Positions 1 to 6,350 of a stretch of DNA of 8,575 nucleotides are shown here, one piece after another. The position numbers and the translations under genes are program-made. The notes under the pieces are model-generated. The model searched no databases, had not been told where the DNA came from, and was given only the letters and a program-made list of their open reading frames with translations. Positions within the stretch are counted from its first letter, which is position 1. Each line of letters opens with the position of its first letter. This DNA is from Flavobacteriales bacterium UBA5692 (lineage in GTDB: Bacteria; Bacteroidota; Bacteroidia; Flavobacteriales_D; Sanyastnellaceae). Where the stretch lies: positions 3,102 through 11,676 of the forward strand of contig DIHQ01000164.1 in the NCBI GenBank assembly GCA_002420235.1. The letters are read 5' to 3'.

Positions 1-477
1 ACCAATTGGAACAACGGATGGAACACCTATAACGGTGGCTTTACTGGGATCGGAAGCGACGACAGCTTCACAAACATCACCGGCCGCACAAGAACGCCGA
101 TTATGAGCTATACCGGCAGCGGTAGTAATTATGACGGCAATGGTGTCTTGGCGCGTCCGAAAGTCGAAGCCCAAGGACGTGGTGAAGTCTCAACCATCTC
201 ACCCACGAGAACGGAAGAGGCCTCCCCAACTTATGTGTCACCAAAGCAGTCGCGGCGCTCACGAGGGTGGATGCAACCGGATAACCCGTCACGAAATCGA
301 AATAACTCGTCGCGCTCAAGGAGTGCGCCCTCCAGCAATTCGAACAATTCGTTTAACAACTCCTCCCGTAGCCGCACGAATTCGTATGGCTCGCCTTCGA
401 ATAAGGGAAGAACACGCTCAAGCGGTAACTCGCGAACCAACAGTTCTTCTCGTTCTCCAAGGGGCGGTGGTCGATGA
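1..477 (+). CDS. C-terminal part of a low-complexity Asn/Ser/Arg-rich protein (5' end outside window)
   Basis: The reading frame is open from base 1 to the TGA at 475-477, so the gene begins upstream of the window. The first visible residues (TNWNNGWNTYNGG) are Trp/Asn/Gly-rich. A middle section of about 50 residues looks ordinary, and the last 70 or so residues are almost only Ser, Arg, Asn and Gly with repeated SRS, SSR and NSS units, ending in RGGGR. I recognise no enzymatic domain. Bacteroidota genomes often carry a protein of this composition directly before an OmpP1/FadL-like gene, sometimes misannotated as vitellogenin or prolyl-tRNA synthetase; I place it in that group by composition and position, not by alignment. 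Its stop overlaps the next ATG (ATGA), so the two are probably co-transcribed and translationally coupled. A surface or envelope role is only a guess from the neighbour. An ATG at 103 lies inside the frame but is unlikely to be the true start. Confidence 0.75.
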   Translation, partial: TNWNNGWNTYNGGFTGIGSDDSFTNITGRTRTPIMSYTGSGSNYDGNGVLARPKVEAQGRGEVSTISPTRTEEASPTYVSPKQSRRSRGWMQPDNPSRNRNNSSRSRSAPSSNSNNSFNNSSRSRTNSYGSPSNKGRTRSSGNSRTNSSSRSPRGGGR

Positions 478-1964
478 TTGTGCGCACTTTCCTTCGGATT
501 GCAACAGCTATCTTATTCATGGCTGGCGTGAATCCAACGTGTATTTGGACACAAAATGAAATTGATATTTTACGCTACAGCTACCAAGAATCCTTGGGAA
601 GCACAAGGACCATGGCTATGGGTGGCGCATACGGTGCTCTTGGAGCTGACTTAGCTTCCCTAAGCTGCAACCCAGCGGGCATAGGGATGTACCGACGTGG
701 AGATGCTAGTATCACCACCGGATTTGCCTCCATAAAATCCAAAGTCAATATTAACGGACAACTGGGCAATGCCAACCAACTTGCCGGCTCAACGACAAAT
801 TTGGGCATCGCATTGAGTTACCCCTCAGTAAATCCCGAATGGCCGGTGACAACATTGGCTATCACAAACACCCGCCGCGCCAACTTCAATGAGAAAATCG
901 AAATTCGAGACGCTTCCCTGGACGCTTCCTTGCTAGATGCTTTCCTCGCTGAGGCAATGGGTACCCTGCCTCCAGACCTGTTCGACCGAGCGCCGTTTAC
1001 AAGTAATCTCGCTTGGGAGACCTACCTCCTAGATCCCCACCCCAACAACGATCCGACTGCTTACATCTCGGCCATACCAGAAGGCGGCGCGTATGTCACT
1101 AAAACCATTGAACGATCCGGCCGCCTGAACGAGACCAATATAGGTTTGGGATCTGGCCTGAATGAACGGCTATACATTGGAGCCAGCATTGGTATTGTTA
1201 ATGTGCAATTTGAAGAAACTACGGTCCATAAAGAGCGCCCTCGGCAGGACTCACTTGCATTGAGCGAATGGGAATTCCAAGAGATGCTCACCATTGAAGG
1301 CAGCGGTATCAACCTGAAAATTGGGGCAACCTTCGCGGTCAACGATTGGCTCCGTGCCGGACTCGCCTACCACACCCGAAGCCGTATCACCTTCGACGAC
1401 GAATATTCCAGCACGATTCGATGCGCCTTCGATGATGGTCTAACTTATGATCGCAACTCGCCATTAAATCGTTTCGAGTACATCATTCACACTCCAGCAA
1501 GACTGATTGCTTCAGGCGCCTTTATTATGGGTAAGGCAGGCATTGTTAGTGCAGATTACGAGCGCATTAACTACGGCACTGGAACATTAAATGCTTCAGC
1601 GTCCTCAGGGTCCAATGCTTATGATTTTGCAAGTGAAAATAGAGCTGCCACTGAGCTATACGGCACATCGCACATCGCCCGTGTCGGGTTTGAATTCCGA
1701 GTGCAACGCGCCTTCCGACTCCGTGCGGGAGCATCTTTCGAGACCTCGCCCTTTACCCAGATAGCTGACGTCTATGCCGATGCCAATCGATACGCTGGTA
1801 GCATAGGTTTTGGGTACCGCACAGATGAGTGGTACTTTGCTGGAACCTACCGACGCAGCGTCTACCAAAACGACATCTACCTGTTCTCACCGGACCTTCT
1901 CGACGCCGGGTGGATGCAGAAAACCCACGGAATGGTCGTTGCCACCGTGGGTTTTAGAATGTGA
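474..1964 (+). CDS. OmpP1/FadL/TodX-family outer-membrane beta-barrel protein
   Basis: The 496-residue product is predicted to be a beta-barrel in the outer membrane, related to FadL-type transporters of hydrophobic compounds; Bacteroidota members are often labelled hemin receptor without proof. Residues 1 to about 27 form a signal peptide: Arg at 4 and 8, then a hydrophobic core, with mature sequence starting near NEIDILRYS. The family's N-terminal hallmark follows: an RTMAMGGAYGALGAD segment (45-59) and NPAGIGMYRRGD (66-77). The rest alternates short amphipathic strands (for example IGLGSGLNERLYIGASIGIV and LRAGLAYHTRSRITF) and ends with a strand, HGMVVATVGFRM, as expected for barrel insertion. 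The signal cleavage region (CIWTQ) lacks the usual Ala at -1, so the exact site is unclear. The start is the ATG overlapping the upstream stop, which leaves the signal peptide complete. The substrate cannot be read from the sequence. The last 12 codons also form a strong hairpin (see 1920-1955). Confidence 0.88.
   Translation: MIVRTFLRIATAILFMAGVNPTCIWTQNEIDILRYSYQESLGSTRTMAMGGAYGALGADLASLSCNPAGIGMYRRGDASITTGFASIKSKVNINGQLGNANQLAGSTTNLGIALSYPSVNPEWPVTTLAITNTRRANFNEKIEIRDASLDASLLDAFLAEAMGTLPPDLFDRAPFTSNLAWETYLLDPHPNNDPTAYISAIPEGGAYVTKTIERSGRLNETNIGLGSGLNERLYIGASIGIVNVQFEETTVHKERPRQDSLALSEWEFQEMLTIEGSGINLKIGATFAVNDWLRAGLAYHTRSRITFDDEYSSTIRCAFDDGLTYDRNSPLNRFEYIIHTPARLIASGAFIMGKAGIVSADYERINYGTGTLNASASSGSNAYDFASENRAATELYGTSHIARVGFEFRVQRAFRLRAGASFETSPFTQIADVYADANRYAGSIGFGYRTDEWYFAGTYRRSVYQNDIYLFSPDLLDAGWMQKTHGMVVATVGFRM
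1920..1955. terminator. Hairpin embedded in the 3' end of the ompP1-like CDS, possible bidirectional terminator
   Basis: AAAACCCACGG (1920-1930) is perfectly complementary to CCGTGGGTTTT (1945-1955). TGG (1933-1935) can also pair with CCA (1942-1944), leaving an AA bulge and a 6-nt loop. The stem begins with A4 and ends with T4, so a transcript from either strand would have a GC-rich stem closing on a U-run. It lies where two operons converge, which supports terminator function. The T-run is part of the stem and is not followed by more T on the plus strand, so efficiency is uncertain. Confidence 0.5.
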
Positions 1965-1972
1965 GGAGTTTA

Positions 1973-1986
1973 AGCGGTGCACCGCT
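1973..1986. repeat. Perfect 14-bp palindrome in the convergent intergenic gap
   Basis: AGCGGTGCACCGCT is its own reverse complement. It sits in the 32-bp gap between the ompP1-like stop and the stop of the minus-strand coiled-coil gene. No T-run follows on the plus strand, so it is not a classic intrinsic terminator. It may stabilise mRNA 3' ends, help the adjacent hairpin stop transcription, or be a protein-binding site; the sequence does not decide between these. Confidence 0.45.
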
Positions 1987-1996
1987 ATGTAATTAA

Positions 1997-2797
1997 TTAC
2001 TTCTTAGCTTTTGCTAACGCTTTGGTAATTTGTGTCTCCATACGAGCCATTTCTTCCTCCGCCAATTCCTTATCCACGAGTATTCTACCACTGTGCTCGT
2101 CCACGATTATTCGCTTCCGTTGCGCAATATCAATTTGGCGCTGTGGCGGAATCTTGATGTACGATCCCGCCGAGGCTTCACGCTCAATAGGTACAACTGC
2201 CAGTCCATTCTTTGCAGCAGCCCGAATACGCCGGTAGCTGCCGAGTAAACGATCGTCGATGCTTTTCGCCATCTTAGTGCTCAAAGTATTCAGCACATCC
2301 TCTTCCTGCTGAGTTTCTGCAATAATTTCAGAAAGCTCCTTCTTCTTCCCTTCGAGGTCTGCCTCACGCAATTCCAATTTTTCTTTGCTTTCCGCAACGA
2401 CTTCGCTCTTCTGTTCGGATTGTGCTTGGCACTCTCGGATGCGCTTCTCGCAAAGTTCGATTTCTAACGTTTGGTACTCAATTTCTTTATTCAAAGATTC
2501 AAATTCACGATTGTTACGAACGTTGTTCTGCTGCTCTGTGTACTTCGCAATTAAAGCTTTGCTGTCCTCAATTTGGATTTTATAGGCAGAGATGCGCTGG
2601 TTGACTAGATCGAGATCTTCTTCCAAGCGCTCCAATCGCGTTCGCAATCCGGCGATCTCATCTTCGAGGTCTTCAACTTCTAGCGGCAACTCACCCCGAA
2701 CGACTCGAATTCGGTCAATGCGGGAATCAATCAATTGTAAGTCGTAAAGTGCACGCAGTTTATCTTCTGCAGTGGATGCGGTGGTTTTCTTAGCCAT
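1997..2797 (-). CDS. COG1579 (C4 zinc-ribbon family) coiled-coil protein lacking the zinc-ligand cysteines
   Basis: The 266-residue protein has the family architecture: a long antiparallel coiled coil (about residues 12-185, rich in Glu, Lys, Leu and Arg, with the typical NNVRNNREFESLNKEIEYQ segment at 91-109), then a C-terminal knob. The knob keeps the family signature GLAVVPIER...KIPPQRQIDI...RIIV.EH.GRILVD (198-242). In related proteins this knob is a zinc ribbon with CxxC twice; here the four positions read S209, S212, D233 and S236, so it should not bind zinc in the usual way. The only cysteines are C116 and C123 in the coiled coil, one heptad apart. Homologues include H. pylori HP0958 (FlgZ) and Chlamydia CT398, which act in RNA binding, sigma-54 or secretion-related partnerships; the Bacteroidota role is not established. 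The gene starts 8 bp after the nif3-like stop, so the two form an operon. The frame is intact, so this is not an obvious pseudogene. Confidence 0.88.
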   Translation of the reverse strand: MAKKTTASTAEDKLRALYDLQLIDSRIDRIRVVRGELPLEVEDLEDEIAGLRTRLERLEEDLDLVNQRISAYKIQIEDSKALIAKYTEQQNNVRNNREFESLNKEIEYQTLEIELCEKRIRECQAQSEQKSEVVAESKEKLELREADLEGKKKELSEIIAETQQEEDVLNTLSTKMAKSIDDRLLGSYRRIRAAAKNGLAVVPIEREASAGSYIKIPPQRQIDIAQRKRIIVDEHSGRILVDKELAEEEMARMETQITKALAKAKK

Positions 2798-2805
2798 TTT
2801 AGAGG

Positions 2806-3924
2806 TCAGCGATAGTGAACAGGATTCGGATTGGCTTTCGCCAAATGGAGCACGAAATTAGGGAATTTTTCTTTTAGGCGCTTGACAATCAGGTCTGTTG
2901 TTTGCCATTCGCTTTCATAATGACCGACGTCTGCAATCACAATGCGCCCATCTGCATCGAAAAACTCATGGTATTTGAAGTCGGAGGTCACGAAAACATC
3001 CGCACCAGCTCGGATAGCATCGTGTAGCAAAAAGCTCCCAGAACCTCCACACACCGCGATTTTTTGTACCGAACGGCCCAATAAACGCGTATGCCTTAGG
3101 GCGCCGCAGCTGAGCGTAGACTTCAATCGGTCCAGGAACGCAGCTTCGCTTATGGCTTCCGGTAACTCACCGACCATTCCCGATCCTATATTACTTAAGT
3201 TATTCTCGAGGGGCCAAAAACTGTGTGCAACTTCTTCGAATGGATGCACCGCTTTCATCGCAAGGAGAACCTCGCTCAACTTCCACGGCTCAACCACTAC
3301 CTCCAATCGCACTTCTTCACCTCGCTCGTGTTCCCCTATTTGCCCGGTATAAGGCTGGGCACCAACAAGAGGCCTAAATGTACCTTGACCAGACACTGAC
3401 CACCCACACTCGTCGTAATTTCCAATGCGGCCCGCACCGGCGTCGAACATGGCCTGCTGTACGGCCTCTGCGTAATCTTGGGGGACATAAACCACCAACT
3501 GCATGAGCACACTCGCCTTTGGGCGGAGGATACGCTGGCTTTCTTGGGTGCATCCTGCTAGCGCCGCAAGACGTTGATTCACACCGTCCGACACATTATC
3601 TAGGTTTGTGTGGATGGCATAGAGCTGGATGCCATTACGAATGGCCGCCATAACCGTTCGTTCCACATACGTTGATCCTGTTAAACGCTTCAAACCGTTG
3701 AATACAATAGGGTGATGCGACACAATTAAATTCGCTCCTTGTTCTACGGCCTCCGCGACAACCTCTTCCGTGCAGTCCAATGACACTAGGACGCTGGTTA
3801 CTTCAGCCTCGCGGTCGCCCACAAGCAATCCGGAATTATCATAGGACTCCTGTAATACAAGCGGCGCCCATGCTTCGAGCACCTCAATAGCGTCGCGAAC
3901 TCGAATGGTTTGATTGACTTGCAT
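2806..3924 (-). CDS. Nif3-like dinuclear metal-centre protein (DUF34/NIF3 family)
   Basis: The 372-residue protein is a full-length member of the long NIF3 form. The N-terminal half begins with AIEVLEAWAPLVLQESYDNSGLLVG (12-36), then VSHHP (68-72) and HTNLD (105-109). The C-terminal half contains VCGGSGSFL (291-299), FVTSDFKYHEF (311-321) and DVGHYESE (332-339). Expected ligands of the two-metal site, by analogy with E. coli YbgI, are H70, H71, D109, H335 and E339; all are present. Residues of about 138-240 are the inserted PII/CutA-like domain seen in longer members (LMQLVVYVPQDYAEAV ... HPFEEVAHSFW). The family forms hexameric rings and is often annotated as GTP cyclohydrolase 1 type 2 homologue, but its physiological reaction is unsettled. 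No alternative start codon precedes the domain, so ATG at 3924 is chosen. It is the first gene of an operon with the coiled-coil gene downstream and diverges from lpxK across 45 bp. Confidence 0.95.
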   Translation of the reverse strand: MQVNQTIRVRDAIEVLEAWAPLVLQESYDNSGLLVGDREAEVTSVLVSLDCTEEVVAEAVEQGANLIVSHHPIVFNGLKRLTGSTYVERTVMAAIRNGIQLYAIHTNLDNVSDGVNQRLAALAGCTQESQRILRPKASVLMQLVVYVPQDYAEAVQQAMFDAGAGRIGNYDECGWSVSGQGTFRPLVGAQPYTGQIGEHERGEEVRLEVVVEPWKLSEVLLAMKAVHPFEEVAHSFWPLENNLSNIGSGMVGELPEAISEAAFLDRLKSTLSCGALRHTRLLGRSVQKIAVCGGSGSFLLHDAIRAGADVFVTSDFKYHEFFDADGRIVIADVGHYESEWQTTDLIVKRLKEKFPNFVLHLAKANPNPVHYR

Positions 3925-3928
3925 AGCT

Positions 3929-3936
3929 CAAATGTA
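3929..3936 (-). promoter_or_regulatory. Candidate -7 promoter box for the nif3-like operon
   Basis: On the minus strand TACATTTG matches the Bacteroidota -7 consensus TAnnTTTG at every fixed base and lies 4 nt before the nif3-like ATG. A TTG (plus 3951-3953 as CAA) stands 14 nt upstream, closer than the usual 17-19 nt, so the -33 element is weak. If used, transcription would start at or almost at the ATG. Confidence 0.4.
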
Positions 3937-3957
3937 AGGGAGGTGCAAAACAACATG

Positions 3958-3965
3958 TACTTTTA
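3958..3965 (+). promoter_or_regulatory. Weak candidate -7 promoter box for the lpxK operon
   Basis: TACTTTTA matches the TAnnTTTG consensus except at the last base and lies 4 nt before the lpxK ATG. I see no TTG at the expected -33 distance. It is supported mainly by position: the 45-bp divergent gap must hold the lpxK promoter unless that lies inside the nif3-like gene. Confidence 0.25.
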
Positions 3966-3969
3966 AAGC

Positions 3970-5061
3970 ATGTTTCGTAGTAGAGTCCAAGACGCTGTAT
4001 TGTTCACTTTGGGGTGGTTACCCGCTCAATTGTATGGATTAATAGTTCGCGCTAGGCATCGGTTGTATGACGCCGGTATTTTGCCCTCGCGCACAGGATC
4101 TATTCCGACGCTTGTATTGGGCAACCTGACCGTCGGTGGCACAGGAAAGACACCCCTGACCGAACGACTCGTCTTGGATTTGGAAGAGGTGCTGGGAAAA
4201 GGTGCCGTCGGTATCCTTAGCCGAGGTCACGGTCGAGACACATCGGGCTTTCAATGGGTAACCGCTGAATCAACGAGCGCGGAAGCCGGAGATGAGCCGG
4301 TCATGCTTGCTCGCAAGTTACCCCATGCAGTCGTCGCCGTCTGCGAAAACCGCCTAGAAGGCATTGAGCGAATGCGGGACAAACATCCCGAATTGAAATG
4401 GGTGGTGTGCGACGATGCATTCCAACATCGAGCCTTAAAGCCCACTATTTCCATGCTACTAATTGACAGCACCCAGCCCATTGCATCCGACAGTTTGCTT
4501 CCCGTAGGACGGCTGCGTGATGTGCCTGAACGAGCCTTGGATGCGGACGCTATCATTGTTACGCGCCTTGATGACGTGCACGGAGATCTGCGTGCGACTT
4601 ACGCTCCTGCGTTTCCTGCTAGCAAACCCATCTTTGGTACACACATGGAAACTGATCCTCTCCGTGAATGGCCCGGAGATGTTACTTGTGCAAATGGAGA
4701 TGAAAAGGCGTCCCCTGATCAAAGGGAACGAATCATAACGGTGGCAGGAATTTCACGACCAGAGCGTTTTATGGATCGGCTGGCCGAGCGTTTTCAAGTC
4801 GTCCGGCGCGAAGCTTTTTCAGATCATCAAGCATTCACCTCCACCGATTTCAAACGCTGGAAGCGCATTATAGATTCTGACCGGCTTCACGCTCTGATTA
4901 CCACGGAAAAAGACGTGGTTCGCTTGCCCCTCCGTGGCATCGAAGGTGTGCCGATTCGGTATGAGCCCATGCACGCTGAATGGCAAGAACCACACGAGTT
5001 AAAGGCTTGGCTTAGGGATCAAATTGAACGACACAACGTTGCTTCCGACGGAGCAAGCTGA
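3970..5061 (+). CDS. lpxK: Tetraacyldisaccharide 4'-kinase LpxK (lipid A biosynthesis)
   Basis: LpxK phosphorylates the 4' position of the tetraacyl disaccharide-1-phosphate at the inner face of the cytoplasmic membrane, giving lipid IVA. The 363-residue length suits the family. An N-terminal amphipathic or hydrophobic segment (about 8-30) would anchor it. The Walker A P-loop is GNLTVGGTGKTP (51-62), followed by SRGHGRD (84-90), GDEP (107-110), the catalytic-region motif CDDAFQHR (147-154), LLPVGRLRD (176-184), TVAGISRPERF (257-267), FSDHQAFT (283-290) and TTEKD (311-315). All are characteristic LpxK signatures, so activity is expected. It leads a plus-strand operon with the thioredoxin lipoprotein (20-bp gap) and the LpxH-type gene. 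In many Bacteroidota lpxK lies beside nif3-like and C4 zinc-ribbon genes, as here. The ATG at 3970 gives a complete N terminus. Confidence 0.96.
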   Translation: MFRSRVQDAVLFTLGWLPAQLYGLIVRARHRLYDAGILPSRTGSIPTLVLGNLTVGGTGKTPLTERLVLDLEEVLGKGAVGILSRGHGRDTSGFQWVTAESTSAEAGDEPVMLARKLPHAVVAVCENRLEGIERMRDKHPELKWVVCDDAFQHRALKPTISMLLIDSTQPIASDSLLPVGRLRDVPERALDADAIIVTRLDDVHGDLRATYAPAFPASKPIFGTHMETDPLREWPGDVTCANGDEKASPDQRERIITVAGISRPERFMDRLAERFQVVRREAFSDHQAFTSTDFKRWKRIIDSDRLHALITTEKDVVRLPLRGIEGVPIRYEPMHAEWQEPHELKAWLRDQIERHNVASDGAS

Positions 5062-5069
5062 AAATTCAA

Positions 5070-5077
5070 GATATTTG
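5070..5077 (+). promoter_or_regulatory. Weak -7-box-like octamer before the thioredoxin lipoprotein gene
   Basis: GATATTTG differs from TAnnTTTG at one fixed base and is placed 4 nt before the ATG at 5082, inside the 20-bp gap after lpxK. It could be an internal promoter, or simply the A/T-rich leader that Bacteroidota use for translation initiation instead of a Shine-Dalgarno site. No good -33 TTG is seen. Confidence 0.2.
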
Positions 5078-5081
5078 AAGT

Positions 5082-6341
5082 ATGAAGGCACATGAGCAGA
5101 ATACCTCCTACTTCGCATTAAGCGGTCTGACGTCTTGTTTAGTCTTTGCCACCCTGGGTGTCGCAATGTTAGTAGGATGTGGAGAAACTACAAACGGTCC
5201 CAAAAACGCCATCTCCGGCGTATTCAGCGGTCAAAACGGCTTAGGTGTCGAAATGGACTTGCGCCGCTGGGTCCCTGATAAGAACGGGCAAGGGGGAAAA
5301 TTCGAATCCATCGGCAGCGCGACCAGCGACATGCAAGGCCAATTCCAGCTGATTCCCAACCGGGCATTGGTAATGGACTATTATCAATTGATGGTTAGCG
5401 GAATGACGCCTATGGTGATTATTATGGACAGCACTATGCACGTGCACATCAAAGCCTCAATTCCAGATGGAGGCTTCATTTCTGACGCAACTATAACAGG
5501 ATCCAAAGCAGCATCAGAAGTGCACGAATATTATGCCAAGGCCATGCCGTTGCAAACAACACTCAGCATGCTGCGAGGGACCATGCAACGCACCAAAGAC
5601 AGGGAAAAGATGCAAGAGCTTTCCGATCGTGCTGCCCAAAAGAAGATTGAAGCGGACAGCTGGGCGAAGCAATTCATAAAAAACCATCCCGGTTCAGCAG
5701 CGCTTCTAGGACCGTTAGAACATCTCGAGCCTCGCGCCCACGCAGATCTATTTGCAGAGGTATTGAAAGCCACCGAGGCACAGTTACGCGATGGTGCTTT
5801 CCACCAAGCGCTAACCATTGCCACGAAGGGCGCTCAGTCCACCCGGACCAATGCCCGTGAACGAGTCGTTCGCAAGGGTAATGGCACCAACCCTCCCCGA
5901 ACCGCGAAAAATTCACGATATGGAGTTGGCGACGTCGCTCCAGACATTGCCATGCTAGATCCAGACGGGGATATCCGCCGATTGAGCGACTTACGAGGAA
6001 AGGTTGTATTAGTCGACTTTTGGGCGTCATGGTGCGGACCGTGCCGCCGAGAAAATCCGAACGTAGTTCGCGCGTATGAACAATTCAATTCCGAAGGTTT
6101 CGAAGTCTTTTCTGTATCCTTAGATCAGAATGCAGATCGGTGGAAGGCCGCTATTGCCATGGACGGCCTGAATTGGCCCAACCATGTGTGTGATCTAAAA
6201 GGATGGCAAAACCAAGCTGCACGCGCCTACGGGGTGAGCAGTATTCCCCATGCCCTCCTAGTGGACCAAGACGGTACCATTGCTGCTACCCACCTCCGCG
6301 GCCCGGCGCTGGTGGCTCAACTGAACGAATTGCTTCGCTAA
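5082..6341 (+). CDS. DUF4369-type, TlpA/ResA-like thioredoxin-fold lipoprotein
   Basis: The 419-residue protein has a hydrophobic segment (about 14-32) ending in the lipobox LVGC, so C33 should be lipidated and the protein anchored facing the periplasm. Residues of about 44-140 (ISGVFSGQNGLGVEMDL... to SIPDGGFISDATITGS) resemble the beta-rich DUF4369 domain common in Bacteroidota. A helical, charged segment follows (about 143-250), then a basic linker (about 254-280). The C-terminal thioredoxin/redoxin domain (about 283-419) starts at GDVAPDIAMLDPDG, carries the active site WASWCGPC (C318, C321) and the cis-Pro loop VSSIPHALLVD (P389). The CxxC is intact, which suggests disulfide reductase activity; the substrate is unknown. 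It lies between lpxK and an lpxH-type gene, 20 bp and 9 bp away and on the same strand, so it is probably co-expressed with lipid A synthesis. A direct role in lipid A assembly is not shown by the sequence. Confidence 0.92.
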   Translation: MKAHEQNTSYFALSGLTSCLVFATLGVAMLVGCGETTNGPKNAISGVFSGQNGLGVEMDLRRWVPDKNGQGGKFESIGSATSDMQGQFQLIPNRALVMDYYQLMVSGMTPMVIIMDSTMHVHIKASIPDGGFISDATITGSKAASEVHEYYAKAMPLQTTLSMLRGTMQRTKDREKMQELSDRAAQKKIEADSWAKQFIKNHPGSAALLGPLEHLEPRAHADLFAEVLKATEAQLRDGAFHQALTIATKGAQSTRTNARERVVRKGNGTNPPRTAKNSRYGVGDVAPDIAMLDPDGDIRRLSDLRGKVVLVDFWASWCGPCRRENPNVVRAYEQFNSEGFEVFSVSLDQNADRWKAAIAMDGLNWPNHVCDLKGWQNQAARAYGVSSIPHALLVDQDGTIAATHLRGPALVAQLNELLR

Positions 6342-6350
6342 CCCGCACCT

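Noticed and set aside
131..559. A 142-codon open frame overlapping the SR-rich gene and the start of the ompP1-like gene
   Set aside because: It is in a different frame from both supported genes, its product has no coherent composition or motif, and it is explained by low-complexity coding DNA read out of frame.
1997..2797. The Cys-less zinc-ribbon gene as a pseudogene
   Set aside because: The frame is intact at a normal family length, the coiled coil and the residues flanking the lost ligands are conserved, and operon position is kept.
2942..3352. A 136-codon plus-strand open frame antisense to the nif3-like gene
   Set aside because: It lies fully inside a gene with intact conserved metal-ligand motifs, and its product is rich in Ser and Arg without recognisable domains, as expected for a shadow frame.
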